37,463 nt of DNA from the NCBI GenBank assembly GCA_000151295.1, contig GG745349.1:468248-505710 (forward strand). The letters are read 5' to 3'. Below, one piece after another: positions 21,109 to 33,103 of the stretch. The notes beneath the pieces were generated by a model. That model saw only the letters and a list, made by a program, of their open reading frames with translations. It was not told the DNA's origin and searched no databases. Made by a program: the position numbers and the translations under genes. The number at the start of each line of letters is the position of its first letter. Positions within the stretch are counted from its first letter, which is position 1. The stretch is from Allomyces macrogynus ATCC 38327 (lineage: Eukaryota > Blastocladiomycota > Blastocladiomycetes > Blastocladiales > Blastocladiaceae).

Positions 21109-24100
21109 TCAACGCGACGAACCGGTCGCGGCCCTTGCCTGATCTGAGAGCCCGACATTTGCTGCACGCCGAGCTGCCGGCCAGGTACGGCCGCTATTGC
21201 GGCGAGGACGCAGCGGCAACGAAATCGACTCGGGCAACGTGTCAGGGTGGAGATCTGCGGGCCCACGCGCCGTCGTGGCCTCCATCGGCCGGCGTTCCGC
21301 GAATTGGCGCACTTCACAGTCAATCTGCTGCGCCGAGGGCGGATGATGCAGATCAGGTCCAGTTGCCGAAATGGTGGTGCGCGACTCGTTGGTTGGCGTC
21401 AGAATGCCCGTCGATTGGGTTCTTGTCCAGTCCGCGGGCACTTGCTCAGCGGTCGACGCATAATTTGGGCTCGGATGCGGTGGCGGCAACGTGGACACTG
21501 TGGAGGTCGACTGTTCCGACGACGTCGCTTTTGATGGAGCCGGACTGGCAAGACCCCGCGAGCGATCCCGCGCGGCCGCGGTGCGCTTGGTTGTGTTCTT
21601 GCCGGCCGTGAGCCGACGCGGCGGGTTGAGCACCGACGCGCTCCACGCCGCGGTCGTCGACTCGGACTTGTCATGCCATCTTGATCTTGCCGCCGGCGCG
21701 CCGCTGACCGGCGCCGTAGCATCGACCGTCGCCTCGACCAGCGGCCTCCAATCGTCGCGGTCGAGTGACTTTGCTAGTACATGCTTGAGCTGAGCCGCGC
21801 GGACTTCGCCATACTCGTCCGTGTCCCACGGCGCCGGCGCGCGTTTGATCGACGCGCGGCTCATCGACGCGCGGCTCTTCGATGCCTTCTTCTTCCGGCC
21901 GGCCAAGTCCAAGTCCAGGTACTTACTCCCACGGCGCGACGTTGGCCGCGACGGCCCGCTGCCCGTCATGATCGCATTCGCCGTGCCCGGGAACAGGTAC
22001 TGCTGTCTGTTGGGGGGCGACGTGTTGGATCGCTTGACGATCTTCTGCGACGCGGCGGGACGCACACTGCCGAACGTGTCTGGCGGCGACTCTAGCGTCT
22101 TGGATCGACCGCGGTGCGCGGTGCCGCCGCCGCGCGTTTCGGAGGAGTGCACTCTGCTGCGTCCACTGCCCGTCGACTCGATACTGCGCGTCGACGACGC
22201 AATCGAGAGAGTCGACGGGACCATGGCGTGTCGCAACTCCTCGTTCTGGATGTACTTGAGCGACGCCTCGGTGCGCGGATCCGTCTGAGCGGCGCTCATC
22301 GTCGGTGCCGGTGCCGCGGGTGTCACCGTCGCCGCCGCCGCCTGCTTCCCGCGCATGAGCCGCAACGGGTTCCACCACGCCGAGCTCGACACCTCCGCGC
22401 CAAAGTCGCGGCTCGCGGAGGACGTGCCGCGCCGCATGGTGACGTACCCGCGATCGCTGCTCGCGTTCGACCCGACCGACACTTGGCTCGAGTGTCTCGT
22501 CTGTCCCACCGACTTGCCAGGCTGAAATCTCGTCGACGGGTGCAGATTGTGCCGCGACGGCGTCGGACTGGTCGCCGCACTCCGTCCTGACCTTGGAGCT
22601 AGGTGCAACTGCGCGGCCACCTGGCTCGTCCAAGCGCCGGGACCGCCACGCGAGACGGTCGCGCTCCCGTCAGCGGTCCCATAGTCGGACGCCCGGCTCG
22701 GCGTGCCGTACTCGGACGACCGACTCGGCGACAACGACAAGTGGCCACCGGGCGTCGGCACTTGCAGTCTCGTCGCGCCCCAGATTTCGGGGACGGGCGC
22801 TGACGGAACCGTGACCCCTTGCATCATTTTAGTCGGCACGATTGTGAGCCGTTTCGTGTGTCCGGGCAGCGTGGGCGCCGGCGGGTCCGGCACGGTGAGC
22901 GAAGCGTAGCTCATTTCAACGCTGAACGCGCCCGCTGAGTGGATAAAGGAGCTGATTTCGGCGCGCCGCGAGGGTACGTCGAGCCGGGCCACGTCGCGCC
23001 ATGGCGAAATGCCGCGCGTGGCGGGGGTGCCGAGGTGTGCGGTGGGCTCGAGCGACTGGTAGCTGGCATGGTTGGATGACGCATTCGAGAAGAGCCCGCC
23101 GCGGTTGACCTAGAGACGAGGGCACGCCGTTGTCGCGTGTGAGCGAAATTGTCGAAGATGAAAATGAACGACGTAGAGCAGCGGAATTCGCCCACGAACC
23201 TCGAGCCGCAGTTTCTGCCCTGCTTGGTTGATAGTGCGGTGCGCATAGACCTCGTCCGAGTCGTCGGCGAGTTGACGGACACCTGTATAAAGAGAGATTC
23301 TTTGGTCAGAAAATTATCGCGATCGCAAGTCCGTACGGAAAGCAGAAAAGGCGCAACACGCACTCGCTGTTGGGCTAATCCCGGTCGCCGGCGTGTTGGC
23401 CCGCGACATGCGTCGTCGGCGGTCCACGTCGCCGACAAGCTTTCTCGAAATCGACGACATGATACCCTCGCGGACCGCGGGGAAGTAGGCAAGCGTCGCG
23501 TCGAGGTCTTCCTTGCGCAGCACCGCAACGGTCATGTTCGACTTGGTTTTGATCGTGGCGGTTCGTCGGCACGCCATGAACACGGAAATCTCGCCTAAGT
23601 TGGTGGTTCAAGAAGAGGATCAGTCTGATGAGCTCCAATGGCCGTCGACAACTGGCGAATCATGCGCCTACCAAACCAGCTCCCCGGGTTGAGCGTGCCG
23701 AGGATCTGCACCGTCTCGTCGCCGCCCTCGTCAATCACCTCGCACACGCCGCGACGAATCAGGTACAACTCACTCCTGTCGCCATCAAACACACATCGTG
23801 AGCTGCACGGCCAAAACAATCAAGACAGTGCCTACAGTCCACCGTACCCCCAATCGCCCTTGCGCACGATATACTCGTTGGGCGGGAAGAAAATGTCGTC
23901 GAGGCAGCTGGAGACGGCGCGAATAAACGACTCGTCGCAGTTGCTGAACAGCGGAATCGACCGGAACAGCGCCACGTTGAGCTTTGCCATAATGTCGGCG
24001 CGCGCCGACTGCGGTAGGTCGGCAAGCAAATGGTTGCCATTGGGCAGGCTGTTCGACTCTTGCCACTGCAGCTGGTAGTGCTTTTCGAGCCGCCGCTGCA

Positions 24101-25433
24101 GATCGCGGTCGACGCGCTTGCTGTGCACGTATTCGAGAATGTACCGGATGCGATTCTGGTGCGTGATCTTGTGCGATAGGCTATCATCGGGCCGGTGGAG
24201 AGTGAGCGGCACGGCTGGCCAAGTCAAGAGAAGCGCGAGGGAGTCTGCACCTGTTGGAGAGCAGCGCAGTAAACTTAACCATGATGTAGCCCAATAGCAC
24301 GCGGCCGACGGTGCGTAAAATACTGGTCTGGTATCGCTCCTGCTCAGAAAACGTGATCTTCTTGGCGTAGCGCTGCGAGAACAAGACTAGAGCGCCCGCG
24401 GGTCAGTCAGTGTCGCACATGGACATCGGTGCACAGAGGGGACGCACGGTTCAAGGATCGGTATAGCGACATGCCGTACTGCGTAGGCGTGCTGCTCGTA
24501 TGCAAATTGAAGTCGCCGTGAAACGTCCACGTCCGCTCCGTCGCGATTCGAGGAATGGCCAGGTACCACGTGAGGCACGCAAATAGGTGCAGCATGAGCG
24601 TCAAGAGGAACATGAGGTAGACCATTTGTACGCGCAGGCCGCCGCCCGACAGCAGCGTAACGTGTCCGCGGAACCACTGCACGATTTTGACCACAACGGC
24701 AAGCCGGTTGGCGCCCATCCAGACGAGGTCGCCCCAGTACCCGCGATAGACGAGCGTCTGCGAGTCGACCGTGAGGTTTGCGGCGAGATTCGACGAATAC
24801 GCGGCAGCGACTTGCACCATGGGCGGGATCGCGATCAAGTCAAAGAGCAGGTTTGACGAGTAGTACATGCGCCGCAAGGCCGCGCGGTCGTGCACGACCA
24901 TGCCGTTGACGCCGAAATTACCGCCAAACAGCTGCAGGGCAATGTGCGGCACGCAGAGAACGACAGCGCAGTGCGTGACAAAGTAGCTCGGGTGCGCGAG
25001 CGGGACACGGAACGCCATCTGGTACGGCGTGACAAAGGCAACGACGCTCAGCAACAGCACCTGGAAGCGCTCCCAGTGTTGCCGCGCCGGGGTCGTTGGG
25101 TCGTGCACGAGGTTGGTCCATGCGCGGCGCAGGTATGTTGCGCATGCGTTGCTGGAGACGGCGCACTTGAGGTCGTTAAAGTATTGCGCGGCATCTTGGC
25201 GGGTTTTCCGCCATTGGGCTCGAACGGCGGATGAACAGGATCGTGTGAGGATGCGGGCTCGGTTGGGAGTTGGTCGTGATGAGGTCGCGTTGATGGCAGG
25301 CTCTGGGTCGGCAAGCAGGGCCGCGCTGCGGTCGTTGAGGGGGTCGATGGCCCAAGTGGCGATCCGGAGCAGCGGGCCGGTCGGGGCATCAGAGTAGGCG
25401 GGCAGCGGTCAGCGCCGACCGAAAGGGGCGCAT
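21109..25433 (-). CDS. Cyclic-nucleotide-binding, CNG/EAG-like six-helix channel protein with a degenerate pore
   Basis: Seven exons (25433-24448, 24386-24251, 24180-23848, 23775-23672, 23594-23364, 23282-23200, 23109-21109) join in phase to about 1290 residues. One extra G at 25400-25402 must be skipped. Order: cytosolic N-terminus; S1 (VLLLSVVAFVTPYQMAF, about 125-145); S2 and S3; S4 with few charges (NRLAVVVKIVQWFRGH); S5 (FLLTLMLHLFACLTWYLA); a pore turn; S6 (ILRTVGRVLLGYIMVKFTAL, about 350-370); C-linker with RIRYILEYVHSKRVDRDLQ. The CNBD (about 440-560) has PPNEYIVRKGDWGSELYLIR and WFGEISVFMACRRTATIKT. FGE and the Arg before Thr-Ala are the phosphate-cassette residues, so cAMP/cGMP binding is likely. 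Where channels have TVGYGD the protein reads FSQRYAKKI. A roughly 700-residue Ser/Thr/Arg-rich tail follows with no domain I recognise. Family is clear; conduction is doubtful. Confidence 0.87.
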
Positions 25434-25761
25434 TTGCACCAAGTCACGCCAGGTGAGGAGCGACTTATCATGTTGAAATGGGTTGGCCAAGCGCAGCGCA
25501 AGAAAAGGTAAATAACTATGGCCAGACTATGGATGGCAGCGCAAGCGACGTTATTCTTTCTTTCTCGCAGCACGTGGAGCAGAGACCCTCGGTTCGCAGC
25601 ATGTTGGCATATGTTGGCGCAGCAAGTGCGCACGCAACACCCCCAACGACAATATCATCCATATCCCAGCTGATGAAATCCCCACACCAAAACCGTGGCA
25701 TGCTGCCGCATGCCACGTCAAGCCTGCCAACAATCCACGCATTCAACCGCATCCCCAACGC
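25434..25761. other. Intergenic region: channel-gene promoter and MIOS 3' flank
   Basis: This is 328 bp. The channel frame stays open for about 100 bp upstream of the ATG at 25433 but has no earlier ATG before a stop, so that ATG is taken as the start. No other feature is seen. Confidence 0.55.
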
Positions 25762-28700
25762 TCAAAGCACCGAGCACCGGCAATCGCAGTCCGCGACGGG
25801 GCACCGCGTGTGCTTGCCAAACCACTCCATGACGTGCACCGAGTGCCCGCCATGTCGACACATCTGGCACCACGTAAACCACGCGTCAAACCCGCTCGGC
25901 ACGTTGGCGGCCATGACGGCGAGCTCGGGCGACCCGTTGACGGCGCTGAGTGGCGGTTGTGTCATCATGTCCGAGAGTGCCATGAGCGCTGGCACTGGAC
26001 GCCGCACGTCGACTTGCCCGCCCATACTCAGCAGGCACAGCGCACACCGCGGCAGCGACTTGGCGCAGTTTGGGCACACGGCCAGCTAAGCATGTAGTGG
26101 TGCACGGTCAGATCAATGCGCCCTCCTCAATCAGTCAAGGATAAAGAAACCCCAGTTTGTACCTTGTTCTTGGGCATCGACGAGAGCGTCGCCGTGCTCA
26201 CCGCGACGCGCCGCCCGCCCGAGTCCTTGATCACCGGGAAAATCACGTTCTGCGAGATGCTCTGGTCGCAGAAATTGCACCGCACGTGAATCTGCGACGT
26301 GACCTTCATCTTCTCGGGCCCAGCCAACTTGGTCACGGCAATATCAAACTTGGCGCGCTCGTGGAACAATCGCTGCTGGTCGAGGAAATCGCGGTACTCC
26401 TCGACCCACATTTCCACCATACTGTCCGTGAACCGGCCCGGCACGACCGTCGACATGACAAGCGCCGCCGTCTGCACGTCGCCCTTGTTGTCGACATAGT
26501 TGGCGAGCAGCCGCACGCCGTCGGTCGAGAGTCCTGTGAATGCGAGCCCCTGCAACTCGCCGTCGCGAATCATGTCGGCTGCGGTGTGCGACACGTACTG
26601 CTGCAGCTCGGCGTCGGAATAGTACCGCAGGACAATCAACAGCTTTTCGCGCAGGTCAATCTTTTCGTAAAGCACGACTGACCAGTCGAACGTCGACATG
26701 TAGGTGAACATGGACCGTAGTTCCGGTTGCGTCAGCTCCTCGGACAGGTGCCGGCACCGCTCGACCCAGGCCGCGTTGGGCGTGAGCGAGTAACCCGAAA
26801 GTACGGCGCTGACAAGGTGCAGTCGCTGGTCTACACGTGGGAGGAACGGAGCACGATGAACATTTTGCCCGAAAACAAGATCTCTGCAGGCGTGAGGACG
26901 CTCACGGACCTTGGCTCGCGTTGAGCGCGCGAATGGCGCGGTTCAGGTCCGAGTAGAGAAAGGCCCACAGCGCCGCCTTCATGTAGTTGCCCTCGCGCTC
27001 GAGCTGCGAAATCTCGATTTCGAGGTTCTCGTCGGACAAGCCGATCATGTTGAGCGCCAACTTGCGCTGCTGGCTCGAGTACCAGTCGCCAAACAGACCG
27101 TTGATGGGAATCGAGCCGTTACCTGATCAATCACAGCACACGTTAGCGCACGCGCGAGTGGGCAAATCAATGCGGGAACAGGAGCGTACCCGCGTCCTTG
27201 AGCGCATCGACGATGCCTTGGTAGCTGAAATCAAACCCGTGGATCAAGACATGGCTCGTGCCCGCGAGCCGCTCCGTGCGCTCCATCCATCGCCATAACT
27301 GCTCGAGCGCTGAATCGCCTGCGACCACCTTCTGGTTGACCGTCGCGTTCAATCCGTACCCGGCCTTGGCGCGGCGGAACATGATCGCCGGAATCGCATC
27401 GTCGAGTCTTTGGAAGGTGACCGTCGTCCCGAGCGACGCGGCAATCCTGCCTGACGGGTTCCACGCGGCCTGCGGGACATCGTGCAAGGTAGCCACCTCG
27501 AGCTGCAGCAATTCGCCCGTCGGCGCCGTCGGTGCCGCGGCCGTCGACGGTGGGGGCGGGACTTTGGTCAAGAGCACGACCTGCGTCTTGTCCGGGAACG
27601 CCGAGCTCGGTGCCGGCACGAAATCAAACGACGCGACCGTGTTGGTCCCGCACACCTTTTTCCGGAAGATCGAGAGCGTCACGTTCGGGACCGGGTCGTG
27701 CATGAGGAGCACGTCGCTGCCCGGCTGCGTCGCGGCGAGTGATGCGGCCGTTGCCGCTGCAGCAGCCGCGGCCTCATTGAACGACGTGCGTCGCGGGTGC
27801 ATAGCCGGCACACTCGGCGCGGTCGTCCCGACGGGCTGCTCGGTGAGCTCAAACACGTGCATGTGCGGCACGTCGCGGTACGCGACACCGAGCACGCCTG
27901 GTCGCGACGGGCAGAAGGCGAGGTGGTTGATAGGCGCCGACCGGTCGGCGGCCGCCGCAGTCGCGATCGCGCCGCGCTGCAATGTTTGCGGCTCGCGCGC
28001 CGGCGCCGGGATCGTGAGCAGGGCCTCGGTCGGCTTGCGCAGGTCCCAGACCTTGATCTCGCAGTCGTCCGAGTAGGACGCGACGCGGTACGAGTTGAAG
28101 TGGTCGACAGTCAGGCCGTTCACGGCGCGCGTAGCGACCGACAGGGCAGGGACGGCCGACGAACGCAGGTCGAACATGCGGATCCACTTGAGCCCCATGC
28201 CGGCAACGATTTGCCGCGCGTGGCTGTCGTGCGAGAGCCAGGCGAGCGACGAGGCGACTTCGCCTGGACCGTACTGGTAGAGTGGTTTTTCTTGCCTGCT
28301 TGTCGTGGTTGGTGAGTTGCGAGAACAGGACCCAAAAAACCTGCGAGCTGATGTCGCTGGACGTACTTTTGGTCGCCACCCGCTCGACTACCTTCTCCTG
28401 CGATCGGGAAAGCAGCCGATCCTCCTACGTCAAGGATCAAGTGAACTCGTGCCGGACACGTTTTGAAGGTGATCCAGGCTTTGCGCCATTCGTACCTCGG
28501 TGTTGCCCGTCAGCCATGGCCGGCGTCCCGACAAACCCGCGCGTAAAGCTGTTTTCTCGGACCAAGTTGCCGCGCCGCTCGCTTGCGCTCAAATGTCGCG
28601 AGTGCGTCGGCGGATACACCCCACCGGTGAACATGCCGCTGTGCGGTCCGCTGTTCTCGACAGGCTGGTACGAGCTGTAGGGCTGCGATGCCGAGGCGAT

Positions 28701-29514
28701 GGTTGCGGTAGGGCTGCGCACTTGCGCTTCAATGTCCCAAATCAAGAGCCCGGGGCTACATGACGACGGGCGCCGACGCGGTCAGTACCGATCCACGCCA
28801 CAGAAACCAACTCCGGTAGAGAACCGTACTCGTTGCGCGTCTTCTCGTACCCCGACGCGAGCAGCGCCGGGTTCTGCGGGCAAAACGCGACAGCCGTACA
28901 TGGCCGCATCTGTTTCGGGTAAAACTCGGCCAGGTAGACCGGGTGCTGGTGCGTGACCCCCGGTTCGCCCGACGGCGCCGATGTTGGGTAAAACGTTTGC
29001 ACAATGCCGCTGCCGGACGGGATGCGCGAGTGGAATTGCGTGCCGTCGGCGTTCGTGCCCACCGTATCGTCGTTCAGGTCCGTGGCGGATGCGGTCGAGT
29101 AGGCATGTGTGGCCGACAGATAGCCCGTATCGGAGAGCCGCGAGAGGTGGATCTTGCCGCTGACCATGCCGAGCGCGATCAGGTCAGGCGTCGACGAGTC
29201 GGGCGACCACGCGACGGCCTGTTGAGCAGAGAGAACATCGTGCGCGAGCAGGTGTGGCCGTGGTCAGTGGCCAATCACGACCCCATCAACGATCCCGTGG
29301 CCGCCATTGCTGGTCATGGTGTTGATCGTTGTATTGGATGGACATGGTACGGCACCCGGCAGTGCACAATCGACGGGTCGGAGAGCAGAGCCGTTTGGCG
29401 GAAATAGTTGTCGTCTTCGTGCACATACATGCGCACATCATGCGCAACGACCACCACGCGCGCGTCGCCGAGCGGCGACCACAATATTTTGCGGAGAGTC
29501 TTGACTGATGCCAT
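25762..29514 (-). CDS. SEA4: GATOR2/SEA complex subunit MIOS (SEA4)
   Basis: MIOS/Sea4 is a WD40 plus zinc-finger subunit of GATOR2, which signals amino acids to TORC1 at the vacuole. The start is MASVKTLRKILWSPLGDARV at 29514. Supported exons: 29514-29368, 29218-28830, 28755 to about 28470, one or two near 28440-28290 (junctions unsure, possible indel), about 28280-27190, 27122-26910, 26830-26163, 26085-25762. Markers: AVAWSPDSSTPDLIALG, GLLIWDIEAQV, PLYQYGPGEVASSLAW, SDDCEIKVWDLRKPTEALL in the propeller; YMKAALWAFLYSDLNRAI and GDVQTAALVMSTVVPGRF in the helical part; then CNFCDQSIS, CPNCAKSLPRCALCLLSMGG, FTWCQMCRHGGHSVHVMEWF and CPVADCDCRC, the full zinc-finger/RING cluster seen in MIOS. The human protein is 875 residues, comparable. 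Confidence in identity is high, in exons 3-4 moderate. Confidence 0.92.
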
Positions 29515-29769
29515 GTTTTTCTAGTCGGTCGGCATTGGGTGATCGCAGCGTTGGTTGCGACTTGCGCCGACGTTGCTGATCGGGGCGGTTGTTCAGAGCG
29601 TCCCGCAAGTGTCCCGCGCCGTTCAATTTTGTTCTGGGCCGTTGGTTCGATCCCTTGTTGGATTCTCTGTATCTCTCTTTTGCGGTTTCCGAGAAAGCCT
29701 CGGCGTTTGAGGACTGACCGTCAAGGAAAACCACAAAAAGATGCATACCATGATTCAACACCACCGAGA

Positions 29770-31651
<1,882 letters not shown>

Positions 31652-32098
31652 TGGTATTTGAGATGGTGGAGCCAGTCGGGTTCACTGTGGTATTGAGCTG
31701 GTTGTCGTGACGCTGACGGAGCGGGCAGGTGCTTGATGAGCAGGCTCTGGAACAATGATGATATCCACTGCGTTAAGTCGTTGCTGCGTGATCCCGCTCA
31801 CTGCGAGGCCGCAGTTGATGGCAGTAGGCGTCGGGTTGGGTGGTCGTGGTTCGGGAGCAGCGACAGTGGCAAAGGCGCTCCAGGCTGTTGCCGCTCATGC
31901 CCTGATCGCACATGACCGCGCCAGTCCTCTTCCACCGCAACCGCACGGCCCTGTGGCTGTGATCGTCTCCTCTCGGCTCCCGCTCCAGCGAACCGACCTG
32001 ATTCGACACGCTTGCGACGCGCACCTCGCCCCCGCGCTGCCCGCAAAGCGCACGACTTGTGACGTGATCAACTGGACCTCGACACGCAACCTGCCACC
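31652..32098. promoter_or_regulatory. Divergent promoter of ALG1 (-) and DYNLT2B (+)
   Basis: This is 447 bp between opposite start codons. No coding or RNA feature is seen, and no clear TATA box. Confidence 0.45.
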
Positions 32099-32836
32099 AT
32101 GAACAGCGACACCTGCACCATGTCGGCCTACGGAGGCGGAAGCTCCACGGCGGCCGCAAACGACGACACGGCCTTGATTCGACCCAATTTCAAGCAAAAG
32201 TTGGCATTCTTGCCCCAGACCAGCCTTCGAGATCCCGTCATGTCGTGCCGCTGATGCAACGGAACCGGCTCGCCTCCAGGTTCCGCCCGACTGTCGTGCA
32301 AAAACTGATCCACCAGGTTCTCGTCAACAAGCTGGCCGGCCGCGTCTATGACGGCGACGAATGCTCAGCATGGACACGCGAAATTGCCGACGAGATTCGC
32401 GCCAGGCTCAAGGGTGCGGCTTGTGCATGGAGGCCGTGCGAGTAGCGGGAGAGCATTCCCTTACCGCTGTGAAAGGGTTCACTCAATTTTATCCCATAGA
32501 GCTCAATCTCGACCGATACAAGTTTGTCGTCCAGGTTGTCATTGGCGAGATGCGCGGCGAGGGCGTCAAGTACGTTTGGGCCGTACATCCGTGTCGCGCA
32601 GTTCACATCTCTTCGGTTCCTGAAAAAGGACCAAAACTGATGATACTCATCTTGCCGTGTAGAATGAACTGCAGGTGCTTTTGGGACCCCGACGCGGACA
32701 ACTTGGCCCAAGACCTGTTCACCAACGTACGCCCTGCTTGCTTGCCGTTCCGTTCGTTGGGACAAGGGCCTAACCACAACAACGCAAGGATTCCATGTTT
32801 TGTGTCGCCGCCGCGTTCGGCGTCTTCTACTACTGA
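32099..32836 (+). CDS. DYNLT2B: Tctex-type dynein light chain, DYNLT2B (TCTEX1D2)-like
   Basis: This dimeric light chain belongs to ciliary dyneins, notably the dynein-2 motor of retrograde intraflagellar transport. Five exons join in phase with no breaks: 32099-32199, 32280-32413, 32500-32569, 32663-32726, 32789-32836, giving 138 residues. The domain is complete: IRPNFKQKFRPTVVQKLIHQ, LAGRVYDGDECSAWTREIAD, ELNLDRYKFVVQVVIGEMRG, RCFWDPDADNLAQDLFTN and the terminal FCVAAAFGVFYY. The first 26 residues are variable. Each junction was chosen by phase and by the domain. A flagellar gene fits a zoospore-forming organism. Confidence 0.92.
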
Positions 32837-33103
32837 TTTCTCGAGGACTGGTGAGCGCAGCGACTCGGCACTCTGTAATTTTATACATTCACCCTCTTGG
32901 ATTGTATTCCTGTGTGCCTTGAATGGGTGAGTGATGGGCGAGATACGAACAAGTGAGCGTCCTGCTCTTTGCTCTGTCGTTGCGCTCTCCACAGGTTGAT
33001 TCGGCAGAGCCGGCGCAACGCGCCGCTCACGATCCACTCCTTCAGCATCCCCACCACTACCCGCATTTCATTCCCGATTTCGACCACACCAAACCAAGCC
33101 ATC

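Noticed and set aside
25409..25633. A small Cys-rich open frame on the minus strand upstream of the channel
   Set aside because: It overlaps the channel start in another frame, lacks motif support and has no splice partner.
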